A program made the position numbers and the translations under genes. The notes beneath the pieces are model-generated. The model saw only the letters and a list, made by a program, of their open reading frames with translations. It did no database searches and was not told the DNA's origin. Shown here one piece after another: positions 24,914 through 33,941 of a stretch of DNA of 64,000 bases. Source of the stretch: an uncultured Ruminococcus sp. (GTDB lineage Bacteria; Bacillota; Clostridia; Oscillospirales; Ruminococcaceae); NCBI GenBank assembly GCA_947169885.1, contig CAMVRM010000007.1, positions 1 to 64,000 on the forward strand, in the 5' to 3' direction. Position 1 is the stretch's first letter. The number at the start of each line of letters is the position of its first letter.

Positions 24914-25294
24914 TTACTGATCTTTAAGATGCTCGATAACGCAGATCTGGAAACCTGACGGAGATGCCATTGTCGCCGCCTTTGCACGTCCTGTGCTTGC
25001 GGAGCTGTCATCGCCTGCGAGGTTGACAAATCCTTTTTCTTTGAGCATTGCATACGCTTCGTCAAAATTATCAACGTTCATGCGGATAAGCGTCATATCC
25101 TGCGGAACAGCCTTGACATCTGCGATGTCGACATAGAAGCCGCCCTCGTTCTTCATGCGTGTCACGTCAAGAGGGAATCCGTTCACGTCCATTTGCAGAA
25201 CGTGCCTTACAGCAAATCCCAGCGCCTCGAATACCTTGACAGCTGAATCCTTGTCGGGCGAGAGTATCAGGGGGTTGAATGAGGTTATTTTCAT
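24914..25294 (-). CDS. VOC (glyoxalase/bleomycin-resistance fold) protein
   Basis: A 126-residue protein with two beta-alpha-beta-beta-beta halves: PLILSPDKDSAVKVFEALGFAVRH in the first and RMNVDNFDEAYAMLKEKGFV in the second, ending SPSGFQICVIEHLKDQ. The fold is recognisable, but the metal-ligand residues are not convincing and the substrate is unknown. The start follows GAAAGGAAG. Monocistronic. Confidence 0.75.
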   Translation of the reverse strand: MKITSFNPLILSPDKDSAVKVFEALGFAVRHVLQMDVNGFPLDVTRMKNEGGFYVDIADVKAVPQDMTLIRMNVDNFDEAYAMLKEKGFVNLAGDDSSASTGRAKAATMASPSGFQICVIEHLKDQ

Positions 25295-25663
25295 GCTTAT
25301 TACTTCCTTTCTTCGGGTCGGAGAATATTGCTTTTAACACAGGGAGTTAAATTTGCGTTCTTAGTTCATGTGTAAATTGTACCATAATTCTTAATAAATG
25401 TCAATAATATTTTTAAAATTTGTCAATAATGATAATTTCTTTGTTCATATTGTATAATGTAGATATGTATATGCTTATCTGACTTTTATTATATATAACT
25501 GTGGAAAAGTCTGTAAATGCGTATTTTGCGGATATTCTGACGTTATGCTGTGAGTAAACGTTTTGTCATTCGCACAAGCTAATATATGACAAACAATTGA
25601 CAGTACCGACAGGTATAAACAGCACTTTTTGTGGAACAATACCCACGAAAGGAGTTGTTTTTC
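25295..25663. other. AT-rich intergenic region
   Basis: A 369-nt gap between two divergent genes. It holds a TATAAT at 25453-25458 without a good -35 box, and no ORF, repeat or stable hairpin that I can support. Probably the two divergent promoters. Confidence 0.5.
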
Positions 25664-26122
25664 ATGAACGAGATAAACGGCATAAGCGGCTCAAAGACCG
25701 ATTCGATAAGGCTTTTGCGTGAGACGAACGCAGGCATTCAAATGGGCGTTACCACCATTGACGAGATAATCAAGAGCATCGGGGACGAGGGCTTGCGGAC
25801 GGTCATGAGCCGTGCAAAGGCGGAGCATGAAAAGCTGGGCGGCGAGGCTCACAGGCTTCTGCATTTCTACGGGAGCGACACCAAAGAGCCGCACCCTGTT
25901 GCAAAATTCATGTCGAGCGTCAAGACGAATGTCAAGCTTGCCGCCGAGCCTGACGACAAGACCGCCGCCGAACTCATAACAGACGGATGCAATATGGGCA
26001 TCAAAAATCTGAACAAGTACCTCAACGAGTACGGCAAGGCTTCGCCGCTCGTTTCGGCGCTCACAAGGCGTGTTATCAGGAGCGAGGAAAAGCTCTGCGA
26101 TGACGTGAAGCAGTATCTCTGA
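25664..26122 (+). CDS. Hypothetical helical protein
   Basis: Not recognised. The 152-residue product is soluble and predicted almost entirely helical, with four long amphipathic stretches (~12-48, 50-75, 82-115, 120-150), which would fit a four-helix bundle. It lacks a ferritin-like ExxH pattern and has a central EPHPVAKFMSSVKTNVKLA segment. The start at 25664 follows AAAGGAG and drops 11 unsupported codons. It is monocistronic and followed by a hairpin that overlaps the next gene's operator. Confidence 0.6.
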   Translation: MNEINGISGSKTDSIRLLRETNAGIQMGVTTIDEIIKSIGDEGLRTVMSRAKAEHEKLGGEAHRLLHFYGSDTKEPHPVAKFMSSVKTNVKLAAEPDDKTAAELITDGCNMGIKNLNKYLNEYGKASPLVSALTRRVIRSEEKLCDDVKQYL

Positions 26123-26128
26123 GCGAGG

Positions 26129-26165
26129 ACGTTTCCTGTTGGTAAAATTGCACAACAGGAAACGT
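26129..26165 (+). terminator. Hairpin after the hypothetical gene
   Basis: Perfect 13-bp inverted repeat ACGTTTCCTGTTG with an 11-nt loop, followed by TTACATTTG. It is a probable terminator. Its 3' arm also contains the LacI-type operator of the next gene. Confidence 0.6.
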
Positions 26166-26170
26166 TTACA
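26157..26170. promoter_or_regulatory. LacI-type operator upstream of lacI-family gene
   Basis: GGAAACGTTTAC has the AAACGTTT core with central CG typical of LacI/GalR/CcpA operators. It lies about 40 nt upstream of a TATAAT (26211-26216), which suggests autoregulation. Confidence 0.55.
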
Positions 26171-26260
26171 TTTGTCAAAAACGTGTATTTAAATTGTGAC
26201 AAAAATGTGCTATAATGTCTATATAAATAAATATCAAAATATTATGAAAGGAAATAACAT

Positions 26261-27271
26261 ATGAGCGCAACTATCAAGGACGTTGCAAACGAGGCGGGGC
26301 TTTCGGTCGCAACGGTTTCGAGGGTGCTGAACAACAGCGCAAACGTTTCGGAGGAGGCTGCCGAAAAGGTCAATCAGGCGATAGAAAAACTGGGCTATTC
26401 GCCGAATTTTCTCGGGCGCAACCTGCGCAAGCGTGAGACGAACGTTATCCTTGTGCTTATGCCGACTTCCGAACATTCGTTCTATATGAAGATAGTCGCC
26501 GGCATTCAGAGTTTTGCACAGCCGAGGGGCTATGACATCATTTGCGCTTCGTCAAATTCCACCTCCGAGATCGAGGTCAGACAGATGAATATGCTGTTCA
26601 ACCGAACCGTTGACGGAGTTATCCTGCTGGGAACTTCCTACGATGCCGAAACGCTCAACAAGCTGTCAAAGACCTATAATATCGCACTTTGCTGTGAGGG
26701 CGTGGAGAACGCCGAGGTGCTGACGGTCGTGGTGGACGATGAACAGGCGGCTTACGATGCCGTAAAGGAGCTTATCAGGCTGGGTCACAGGCGGATAGGT
26801 TTTGTTGGTGCGAACGACAGTTCCGCTTCAAGCTGTAACCGCCGTCAGGGTTATATGCGTGCGCTGGGCGAGTTTCTGGGCGAGGTCAGCGAGGAACTTA
26901 TGTACATCGAGTCGTTCGAGTATGACTGCGGAGCAAGGGCGCTGGACTATTTCATGGGGCTTGACGAGCCGCCGACAGCCGTTTTCTGCGTGTCCGACCT
27001 GCTCGCTATCGCCGTTATCCACAAGGCGCACGATCTGGGGCTGAAAGTCGGCGAGGACATCTCGGTCATGGGCTTCGACAACATCTCGATGTGCGAAATG
27101 ATGCTCCCGACCGTTTCGACCGTTGAACAGCCTTGCGGCAAGCTGGGCGAAGTGGTGGTGCGCAAGCTCATCTCGAACATCGGCGCTTCAACAGGCGCTA
27201 AGGACAACGGTTATTACACTGTTCCGCACAGGGTCATTCTCAGGGATTCCACGGGTTATGTGAAAAAATGA
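26261..27271 (+). CDS. LacI/GalR family transcriptional regulator
   Basis: A 336-residue repressor with the N-terminal HTH and hinge (IKDVANEAGLSVATVSRVLNNSANVSEEAAEKV, then LGYSPN) and a periplasmic-binding-protein-like sugar domain (from ~60, with MQNML-like FNRTVDGVILLG and C-terminal MGFDNISMCEMMLPTVSTVEQP). It should bind a sugar effector. Matching AAACGTTT operators before this gene and before the downstream sugar-binding lipoprotein indicate that it controls both. The start follows GAAAGGAAAT. A terminator follows. Confidence 0.92.
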   Translation: MSATIKDVANEAGLSVATVSRVLNNSANVSEEAAEKVNQAIEKLGYSPNFLGRNLRKRETNVILVLMPTSEHSFYMKIVAGIQSFAQPRGYDIICASSNSTSEIEVRQMNMLFNRTVDGVILLGTSYDAETLNKLSKTYNIALCCEGVENAEVLTVVVDDEQAAYDAVKELIRLGHRRIGFVGANDSSASSCNRRQGYMRALGEFLGEVSEELMYIESFEYDCGARALDYFMGLDEPPTAVFCVSDLLAIAVIHKAHDLGLKVGEDISVMGFDNISMCEMMLPTVSTVEQPCGKLGEVVVRKLISNIGASTGAKDNGYYTVPHRVILRDSTGYVKK

Positions 27272-27360
27272 AACTTCGGTAACGATTTTAACGGACAGTT
27301 TGTCCAACTATCATTTACCGATTATTGCGCTTTTTGCTGATACACATAAAATACAGCGTT

Positions 27361-27400
27361 CCTCTCGGGTCGGGTTTACGTCTCGGGAGGGATTTTTATT
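27361..27400 (+). terminator. Terminator after the lacI-family gene
   Basis: CCTCTCGGG pairs with CTCGGGAGG (two G-U pairs) and is followed by ATTTTTATTTG. The rest of the 384-nt gap holds the next promoter and operator. Confidence 0.7.
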
Positions 27401-27551
27401 TGTTTACACAGCGGAAACAACATAGTGAAAATACTAAACCGCATATAAAAATATTGATATTTAGATTGTGCAAAATGTATAATAATAAGCCTCGGTTTTA
27501 AGTTAAAACAACAAAAATTATCAAGAAACAATGTCAATGATTTATTGCTTA

Positions 27552-27580
27552 TTGACAATTTTCAGTCAATGTGATAAAAT
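27552..27580 (+). promoter_or_regulatory. Promoter of the solute-binding protein gene
   Basis: TTGACA (27552-27557), 17-nt spacer, TAAAAT (27575-27580), 76 nt before the start codon. Confidence 0.85.
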
Positions 27581-27593
27581 ATTACTAGAATAG

Positions 27594-27607
27594 TGTAAAC
27601 GTTTTTA
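27594..27607. promoter_or_regulatory. LacI-type operator of the solute-binding protein gene
   Basis: TGTAAACGTTTTTA shares the AAACGTTT core with the operator before the lacI gene. It sits about 14 nt after the -10 box, where a bound repressor would block initiation. Confidence 0.65.
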
Positions 27608-27655
27608 TGCAAAATTTGAAAGTAAGTTTCTTATATATTATGGAGGTATGTTATT

Positions 27656-29074
27656 ATGAAAAAGTCAAAGATACTTCTTGCGGGAGTTTTCGCACTGACT
27701 GCTGCGGCTGTCGCAAGCGGCTGCGGTTCGGGCGGAAGCAGTGACAGCAGTTCATATGTAGATCAGGTCAAAGTTGAGGACACCGAGGAGATCGAGGCTA
27801 TCCCCGAGGGCGCTGAAAACGAACTGGAATGGCTCTCCTATTTCGACCTGAACCCCGGCAAGGGCGCAAACGAAAAGAGCGTTGAGCTTGACCTGTTCGA
27901 GAAAAAGGGCGGCAAGATCAAGTATTCGCCCACAACTTCCATGACCAAGTTCGACACCCTCGCAAACCGTGTCCTGTCGAACGATGTGCCCGATATGTTC
28001 TGGTACGAAGCAAGTATGTGTTTCCCGAACTACTGCATCAAGGATATGTTCCAGCCCGTTGATGACATCATCGACTTTGACGCACCGCTGTGGGCTGATG
28101 TGAAGGAAACTGCCGATCAGTTCACATTGAAGGGCAAACATTATGTTGCTCCGTTCAAGTATGTTGCGAACTCCGTGCTGACCTATGACAAGGATATGAT
28201 CGAAGCGGCGGCGCTCGATGACCCCTATGAACTCTACTTAAACGGCGAGTGGAACTGGGATACATGGTATGACATGATGGACACTTACGTTAAGGAAGCC
28301 GAGGGCGATGAGGAACGCTACGGTGTGAACGGCTGGTTCGCAAACTTCATATTCTACTCCACGGGTCACACGCTCGTTGAGTATGACAAGGAAAACGATA
28401 TTTATGTCTCGAACGTTGACGACCCCAACTTCGAGAGGGCTACCGACCTGCTCTATAACATCAAGAAAAACGGTCTGTATTACGGCGACTGGATAGGTCA
28501 GGCTTCCGACTGCTTCAAGGACAATATCCTGTTCTATGCAATGGGTCCGTGGGCTTCGAGCGACATCCACACGCCCAAGGACGGCAACAACTGGGGAAGC
28601 GTTCCCATGCCGAAAGACCCCAACGCCGACAAGCAGTACATAACCGTTGAGATCGACGCTTACCTCTGGGTAAAGGGTTCGACAAAGAACGAGGCTATGA
28701 AGTGCTGGCAGGAGTGCGCAAAGAGCGCTTACACCGACCCGACCTACAAGGAACAGTCCAAGGAGAAGTTCTTCGTCAAGAACCCCAACTGGACGGAGGA
28801 AATGTATAACGTGGGCTACGAGGAGTACGCTTCGGACAACTGGACGAGGATCATCGACCCCGGCTACGGTATCTCGCTGCTGCTCTCGAACGATAACGCT
28901 GCGACAAACGCCACCAAGGAGGCTATAATCTCCTATATGTACACCTCCGTTATGAAAGAGGACGATTCAGGCGCACAGTACACATGGACTCAGCTTCGTG
29001 AAATGTACAAGGGCACTATCGAATCCGAACTTAAAGCGTTCAATCAGGAATATAAGAATTTTGTCAATTCGTAA
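27656..29074 (+). CDS. Extracellular sugar-binding lipoprotein (family 1)
   Basis: Substrate-binding component of a carbohydrate ABC importer, anchored outside the membrane by a lipidated Cys23 (lipobox VASGC). A Gly/Ser and acidic linker precedes the mature domain. Family-1 features include KIKYSPTTSMTKFDTLANRVLSNDVPDMFWYE and GNNWGSVPMPKDPNADKQYITVEIDAYLWVKGSTKNEAMKCW. The 472-residue length fits. The gene stands alone, since no permease or ATPase is next to it, so it must use components encoded elsewhere. Sugar specificity cannot be read from sequence. The ribosome site is TATGGAGG. Confidence 0.9.
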   Translation: MKKSKILLAGVFALTAAAVASGCGSGGSSDSSSYVDQVKVEDTEEIEAIPEGAENELEWLSYFDLNPGKGANEKSVELDLFEKKGGKIKYSPTTSMTKFDTLANRVLSNDVPDMFWYEASMCFPNYCIKDMFQPVDDIIDFDAPLWADVKETADQFTLKGKHYVAPFKYVANSVLTYDKDMIEAAALDDPYELYLNGEWNWDTWYDMMDTYVKEAEGDEERYGVNGWFANFIFYSTGHTLVEYDKENDIYVSNVDDPNFERATDLLYNIKKNGLYYGDWIGQASDCFKDNILFYAMGPWASSDIHTPKDGNNWGSVPMPKDPNADKQYITVEIDAYLWVKGSTKNEAMKCWQECAKSAYTDPTYKEQSKEKFFVKNPNWTEEMYNVGYEEYASDNWTRIIDPGYGISLLLSNDNAATNATKEAIISYMYTSVMKEDDSGAQYTWTQLREMYKGTIESELKAFNQEYKNFVNS

Positions 29075-29081
29075 GAAAACT

Positions 29082-29124
29082 GACCGCTGCGGCGAAAAAG
29101 GCTGCGGCGGTCTTTTAATTTTTT
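29082..29124 (+). terminator. Terminator of the solute-binding protein gene
   Basis: 12-bp GC-rich stem (GACCGCTGCGGC with two G-U pairs) with a short loop and a T-rich tail, 8 nt after the stop. Confidence 0.88.
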
Positions 29125-29230
29125 GTAAATAAAATTTGCATATTTTAGCACAATTTGCGGAAACTGCTTGCAAAAATGCTTTGCAAGTGGTATAATTAAA
29201 AAAGATATGCCGTTTACAAAATTTGGCTTG

Positions 29231-29259
29231 TTGACGAAACGGCAAACTGATGATATAAT
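29231..29259 (+). promoter_or_regulatory. Promoter of thyX
   Basis: TTGACG (29231-29236), 17-nt spacer, TATAAT (29254-29259), with the start codon only 20 nt further on. Confidence 0.85.
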
Positions 29260-29278
29260 TGTTATGGAGGGCGAAGAT

Positions 29279-30046
29279 ATGAAAGTCAAACTGCTGACAC
29301 ACACCCCCGAGCCTGAAAAGTACATCGCTGCGGCGGCAAAGCTGTGCTACGCAAACGCCGATGTTGACACGCTTATCGAGGGGCTTGACGAGGAAAAGAC
29401 CGAACGCTTTGTGTCGATGCTCGCATCTATCGGGCACGAAAGCCCTATCGAGCACGTTTCCTTCACGTTTGCGGTCGAGGGCATTTCGAGAGCCTGTTCA
29501 CATCAGCTTGTGAGACACCGCATCGCCTCCTATTCACAGCAAAGTCAGCGATATGTCAGCATGGAGCAGTTCGAGTACGTAACGCCCCCCGAGATAGCCG
29601 CCGACCCCGATGCGCTCGCAATTTACGAGGAGCAGATGAAACAGGCTGCCGACTGCTATCAGAAGCTTTCGGAAACGCTTGAAAAACGGCACTTTGAGAC
29701 ATTTCTTTCGGAGGGGCTGGACGAAAAACAGGCAAGGCAGAAAGCAAAGAAAAAGGCGATAGAAGACGCACGCTTCGTTCTGCCGAACGCCTGCGAGACA
29801 AAGATAGTCGTGACGATGAACGCACGCACCCTCATGCACTTTTTCAGACTTCGCTGCTGCAACAGGGCGCAGTGGGAGATAAGGGAAGTCGCTGTCGAGA
29901 TGCTCAGACAGGCGAGAGAAGCCGCTCCTCTGCTGTTCAAAAATGCGGGTCCGTCATGCGTGAGCGGCGTATGTCCCGAGGGAAAGATGAGCTGCGGAAA
30001 AGCCGCCGAGATGCGTGCATTTTTCGCCGAACTTAACAATAAATAA
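29279..30046 (+). CDS. thyX: FAD-dependent thymidylate synthase
   Basis: Makes dTMP from dUMP with methylene-THF and FAD. The ThyX motif appears as [14 protein letters not shown] (family RHRxxSxNxxSxRY, with Tyr-Ser in place of the usual Asn spacing). The C-terminal half has ELPNA-like [29 protein letters not shown] and [10 protein letters not shown]. At 255 residues it is within range. The start at 29279 follows ATGGAGGGC. It begins a run of folate and cell-wall genes (DJ-1, 5-FTHF ligase, mltG) and shares folate chemistry with the ligase. Confidence 0.94.
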   Translation: MKVKLLTHTPEPEKYIAAAAKLCYANADVDTLIEGLDEEKTERFVSMLASIGHESPIEHVSFTFAVEGISRACSHQLVRHRIASYSQQSQRYVSMEQFEYVTPPEIAADPDALAIYEEQMKQAADCYQKLSETLEKRHFETFLSEGLDEKQARQKAKKKAIEDARFVLPNACETKIVVTMNARTLMHFFRLRCCNRAQWEIREVAVEMLRQAREAAPLLFKNAGPSCVSGVCPEGKMSCGKAAEMRAFFAELNNK

Positions 30047-30060
30047 TGGAGGACGCAGTT

Positions 30061-30603
30061 ATGGTATATGTATTTCTTGCAAACGGAACGGAAGAACTTG
30101 AAGCTCTTGCACCTGTTGACGCTTTAAAGCGTGCAGGCGTTGAGGTAAAAACAGTCGGCGTTGGCGGCAGTACCGTCACTGCCTCTCACGGAGTAAAGAT
30201 AACCCCCGACATCACTGCCGACAAGATTGTTCTTGATGACAGCCTTGAAATGATCGTTATTCCCGGCGGTATGCCCGGTACGCTCAATCTTGAAGCTTCT
30301 CCCGAAGTTCAGGCGGCTATCGACTTCTGCGCCGACAAGGGAAAATACATCGCCGCAATTTGTGCCGCACCTCAGATACTCGGTCACAAGGGTCTGCTCT
30401 CGGGCAAAAAATGCACCTGTTTCCCCGGTTTTGAGACTGAGCTGAAAGGTGCGCTCCACACGGGAGAACCTGTTGTTCGTGACGGAAATATCATCACGGG
30501 CAAGGGCGCAGGTGCGGCTCTGAGATTTGCACTCAAACTTGTGGAAGTGCTTTGTTCTGCCGAAAAAGCCGATGCACTTGCAGGCTCGCTCCAATTTAAA
30601 TAA
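30061..30603 (+). CDS. DJ-1/PfpI family protein
   Basis: A 180-residue flavodoxin-like protein of the DJ-1 (YajL/ThiJ) group. Conserved motifs are the N-terminal FLANGTEELEAL (acidic residue near the active site) and AAICAAPQILGHKGLL, which holds the nucleophilic Cys. Members act as glyoxalases, chaperones or deglycase-like enzymes, and the role here is open. The start at 30061 is preferred to 30046 because TGGAGGACGCAGTT supplies a ribosome site only for the former. Confidence 0.88.
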   Translation: MVYVFLANGTEELEALAPVDALKRAGVEVKTVGVGGSTVTASHGVKITPDITADKIVLDDSLEMIVIPGGMPGTLNLEASPEVQAAIDFCADKGKYIAAICAAPQILGHKGLLSGKKCTCFPGFETELKGALHTGEPVVRDGNIITGKGAGAALRFALKLVEVLCSAEKADALAGSLQFK

Positions 30604-30605
30604 AC

Positions 30606-31199
30606 ATGGACAAATCAGAACTTCGGCGGCTGAAAATTCGTGAACGCAGGGCAATGCCGCCCGATGAGAAAAAAGAGCGTTCACAGTCTATCGCCGAACA
30701 AGTGTTCGCACTGGACGATTACAAGCGCTGTGACACTCTGCTTTGCTTTGTTTCGACACAGATAGAAGTTGATACTTCCGCCATTATCGAGAGGGCTTTT
30801 GCGGACGGAAAAAAAGTCGCCGCCCCCCGATGCGAGGACAAAAACGGTCACATGAACTTCTATTACATCGAAAGCACCGATGACCTTGAAACGGCGGCGT
30901 TCGGCATATTTGAGCCGAAAAAGCACTGCCGCAAAGCCGGGCGTTTTGAACGTGCGCTGTGTGTCGTGCCTGCGCTCACATTCACCGAAACGGGGTACAG
31001 GCTGGGGTTCGGCAAGGGTTATTATGACAGGTTTTTAAGCGGTTTTTCGGGCGTTTCCTGCGGTGTTATCTTCGACAGCGATATAACTGATGAACTGCCG
31101 ACAGACCGATTTGACTGCCCCGTGATGATCGTTGCCTGCGAAACGAGGACGATATTTACTGATAAATATGCTCCTGTCGGAAAAGGAAAGGAAACATGA
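30606..31199 (+). CDS. 5-formyltetrahydrofolate cyclo-ligase
   Basis: Returns 5-formyl-THF to methenyl-THF with ATP. Recognised by the N-terminal LRRLKIRERRAMPPDEKKERS, the central VDTSAIIERAFADGKKVAAPRCE and the C-terminal ATP/folate motif ALTFTETGYRLGFGKGYYDRFLSG. 197 residues. It starts 2 nt after the DJ-1 stop without a strong ribosome site, so it is probably translated by coupling. The mltG start lies 1 nt after its stop. Confidence 0.92.
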   Translation: MDKSELRRLKIRERRAMPPDEKKERSQSIAEQVFALDDYKRCDTLLCFVSTQIEVDTSAIIERAFADGKKVAAPRCEDKNGHMNFYYIESTDDLETAAFGIFEPKKHCRKAGRFERALCVVPALTFTETGYRLGFGKGYYDRFLSGFSGVSCGVIFDSDITDELPTDRFDCPVMIVACETRTIFTDKYAPVGKGKET

Positions 31200-31200
31200 T

Positions 31201-32646
31201 ATGAAAGACGCAAATCAGTTAGACGAGCTTTTTAATAAGCCCGAAAGTGCCAAAAAGCGCATCTCAGAACACAGCAGTTCGCTGGACGCTGCTTTGCAGG
31301 ACTTTGAAACGGAACATAAGGGCGAAGCTGTTTCGGCTCAAAGGAAAGCTCCTGAAAAAAAGCCGCTCCCCGATGAAGATGTTTTCGGCGGTCTTGATTT
31401 GGAAAGGGTACGTCAAAGCGCCGATGATGAGCAGGAAAACGCCGATACTTCTGCGCCGAAAAAGACTGTTTCGAGCGGACAAGCGCCGCAGATACGCCCC
31501 GTTTCGACAAAGGCGGAGAACAGGACTTCCGACCGCCCGAAAAGACCTGCGCAGAACGGCAGTTCTCAGCGCCGCAAAAAGAAAAAGCGTGAGCGCATTC
31601 TCAACACTTCGATAATCACGGGTCTGACCCTTACTATCGCTATCGTTTCTGTCTCGATAGTGCTTGCAACGGGCGGCATAACCCTCGGCATGGAGTACCT
31701 CGGCATAAACAAAGCCGACAAGGAGATAACCTTCCATATCCCCGAAGGCTCGAACAATGATCAGATCGCCGACCTGCTCGTTGAAAACAACATAATCAAG
31801 AACAAACAGCTGTTCAAAGTGGCGCTCCGCATAAAGCATGACCCCGTGCTTTTCCCGGGAGACATCACACTCAGCCCCAGCAAGAGCTACCCCGATATTG
31901 TCGAGGAACTTTCATATATGCGTGAGTCATTCGAGACTGTTGAGCTGACTTTCAAGGAGGGTACGAACCTGCTGTCTGTCGCCAAAAAGCTTGAAAAGAA
32001 CGGCGTTTGCTCCAAGGACGATTTCCTCACCGCATTCAACGCAAAGCAGGATTTTGAACTTGACGGCAAAGTTGACAGAAACGTTGAAGCATACTTCTCG
32101 ATGGAGGGCTTCTTCTTCCCCGATACCTACGAATTCTATCTCGATGACTCGCCTTATAACGTCACAAAGATAATCCGTGAGAACTTCAACAGCAAGATCA
32201 CCGACGATATGTATTCACGCATGAAAGAGATGAATATGTCGCTTTATGAAGTGGTGACGCTCGCTTCGATCGTCCAGGCTGAGGCTGGCTCTGTGGAGGA
32301 TATGCCTGTGGTGGCTTCCATCTTCTTAAACCGTCTCCATGATCCTGCCACCTTCCCATGCCTGCAATCTGACGCTACCGGTAACTATATCAAAAAGGTA
32401 ATAAAGAAGCTTGAAACTTCGACTGTTATGCTCGAACGCTACACCAACAACTACGATACTTATATCTGTCAGGGTCTGCCGGCAGGTCCCGTCTGCGATC
32501 CCGGACTTGATGCGATAAAAGCGGTACTCTACGCTGAGGACACCGATTATTACTACTTCTGCCACGATCTCAACACGGGCGAAATGTTCGTTGCCGAGAC
32601 TCTGGAAGAGCATGAAGAAAATCTGAAAAAGGCAGGGCTTGCTTAA
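31201..32646 (+). CDS. mltG: Endolytic murein transglycosylase MltG-like
   Basis: Cleaves nascent glycan strands at the membrane to set their length. Residues 1-~135 are a disordered, charged cytoplasmic tail much longer than in E. coli. One membrane helix lies at ~138-165. Then comes a LysM-like segment and the YceG domain with the catalytic Glu in ASIVQAEAGSVEDMPVVASIFLNRL. The C-terminal GPVCDPGLDAIKAVL and YYYFCHDLNTGEMFVAETLEEHEENL are standard. The start at 31201 follows GGAAAGGAAAC, and 23 upstream codons of the track ORF are dropped. Confidence 0.93.
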   Translation: MKDANQLDELFNKPESAKKRISEHSSSLDAALQDFETEHKGEAVSAQRKAPEKKPLPDEDVFGGLDLERVRQSADDEQENADTSAPKKTVSSGQAPQIRPVSTKAENRTSDRPKRPAQNGSSQRRKKKKRERILNTSIITGLTLTIAIVSVSIVLATGGITLGMEYLGINKADKEITFHIPEGSNNDQIADLLVENNIIKNKQLFKVALRIKHDPVLFPGDITLSPSKSYPDIVEELSYMRESFETVELTFKEGTNLLSVAKKLEKNGVCSKDDFLTAFNAKQDFELDGKVDRNVEAYFSMEGFFFPDTYEFYLDDSPYNVTKIIRENFNSKITDDMYSRMKEMNMSLYEVVTLASIVQAEAGSVEDMPVVASIFLNRLHDPATFPCLQSDATGNYIKKVIKKLETSTVMLERYTNNYDTYICQGLPAGPVCDPGLDAIKAVLYAEDTDYYYFCHDLNTGEMFVAETLEEHEENLKKAGLA

Positions 32647-33896
32647 TGGGAGCAGTCGGGAACAGCTATAATTACAGCCGTCCGCTCGAAGTGCTGTCGC
32701 CTGCGGGTGACATGGAGCGGCTTGAAGCGGCGCTGGAATTCGGGGCAGATGCGGTCTACCTCGGAGGAAAAATGTTCGGCATGAGGGCGGCTTCACCGAA
32801 TTTCACGGGCGAACAGCTGAGTATCGCCTGCGAAAAGGCGCACGCTCTCGGCAGAAAGGTCTATCTGACCTGCAACACTCTGCCGAGAAATGACGAGATA
32901 CCGCACTTTGAACAGTTCGTGAGGGAGGCGCAGGAGGCGAAAGTCGATGCGCTCATCGCTAATGACATCGGCGTGTTCTTCATGATAAAACGATATGCCC
33001 CCGATATGGAGATACATATGTCCACACAGACGGGCATAGTCAATTACGCCGCCGCAAACGAGTTCTACAACATGGGCGCAAAGCGTGTGGTGCTTGCCCG
33101 TGAGCTTTCGCTGGAAGAAATTGCCGAGATACGTGCAAAAACTCCGAAAGAGCTGGAAATAGAAGTGTTCGTTCACGGCGCAATGTGCGTGAGTTTCTCG
33201 GGGCGGTGTCTTATCTCGCAGTATATCATCGGGCGTGATGCCAATCGTGGCGAGTGCGCCCAGCCGTGCAGGTGGGGCTATCATCTTATGGAGGAGAAGC
33301 GGAAGGACGAGTTCTACCCCGTTTTCGAGGACGAATCGGGAACGTATATCTTAAACGCAAAAGACCTCTGCATGATCGACCACATCGACAAGCTTGCGGC
33401 GGCAGGCGTTGACAGCTTCAAGATCGAGGGACGTGCAAAGTCCTCTTACTACGTGTCTGTCGTGACGAATGCTTACAGGCGTGCCATGGACGAATTTCTC
33501 AGATCCCCCGAGCATTTCAAGCTTCCCGAGTGGGTGCATAACGAGGTGTTCAAGGTCAGCCACCGTCCCTACTGCACGGGATTTTTCTTCGGACACCCGA
33601 AAGATTGTCAGTACTGGCAGTCGAGCGGCTATATCCGTGACTGGGACGCTGCGGCGATCGTCACGGGCTATGACAGCGAGCGTGGGCTTGTGGAGTGCGT
33701 TCAGCGCAACAAGTTCCTAAAAGGCGACACGCTTGAAGCGCTTGAACCGAACGGCACTCCGCTGACCGTCAAGGCGGATGAGATATTCGATGAGCATTTT
33801 GAGCCGATAGAAAGCACGAACCATGCGGCGATGAAGTTCTATCTCAAAGCGGAGCGTGAACTGAAAAAACACACGATACTCAGAATAGAGAGATAA
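32646..33896 (+). CDS. Peptidase U32 family protein
   Basis: A 416-residue U32 protein, starting with PLEVLSPAGDMERLEAALEFGADAVYLGGKMFGMR. The Cys cluster region reads VHGAMCVSFSGRCLISQYIIGRDANRGECAQPCRWGY, typical of members that hydroxylate RNA (RlhA, TrhP) as well as those called collagenase-like, so an iron-sulfur-linked RNA modification role is more likely than proteolysis. The start ATG overlaps the mltG stop (TAATG), which couples them. A terminator follows directly. Confidence 0.9.
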   Translation: MGAVGNSYNYSRPLEVLSPAGDMERLEAALEFGADAVYLGGKMFGMRAASPNFTGEQLSIACEKAHALGRKVYLTCNTLPRNDEIPHFEQFVREAQEAKVDALIANDIGVFFMIKRYAPDMEIHMSTQTGIVNYAAANEFYNMGAKRVVLARELSLEEIAEIRAKTPKELEIEVFVHGAMCVSFSGRCLISQYIIGRDANRGECAQPCRWGYHLMEEKRKDEFYPVFEDESGTYILNAKDLCMIDHIDKLAAAGVDSFKIEGRAKSSYYVSVVTNAYRRAMDEFLRSPEHFKLPEWVHNEVFKVSHRPYCTGFFFGHPKDCQYWQSSGYIRDWDAAAIVTGYDSERGLVECVQRNKFLKGDTLEALEPNGTPLTVKADEIFDEHFEPIESTNHAAMKFYLKAERELKKHTILRIER

Positions 33897-33925
33897 AAAA
33901 GTGCCCTGTAACAAGGGCATTTTTT
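33895..33925 (+). terminator. Terminator between U32 gene and xer-like gene
   Basis: GTGCCCT-N6-AGGGCAT with A-run before and six Ts after, so it can act in both directions. The next gene's ribosome site (AAAGGAG) starts two nt past the T-run. Confidence 0.85.
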
Positions 33926-33941
33926 CAAAGGAGCGGTGAAT

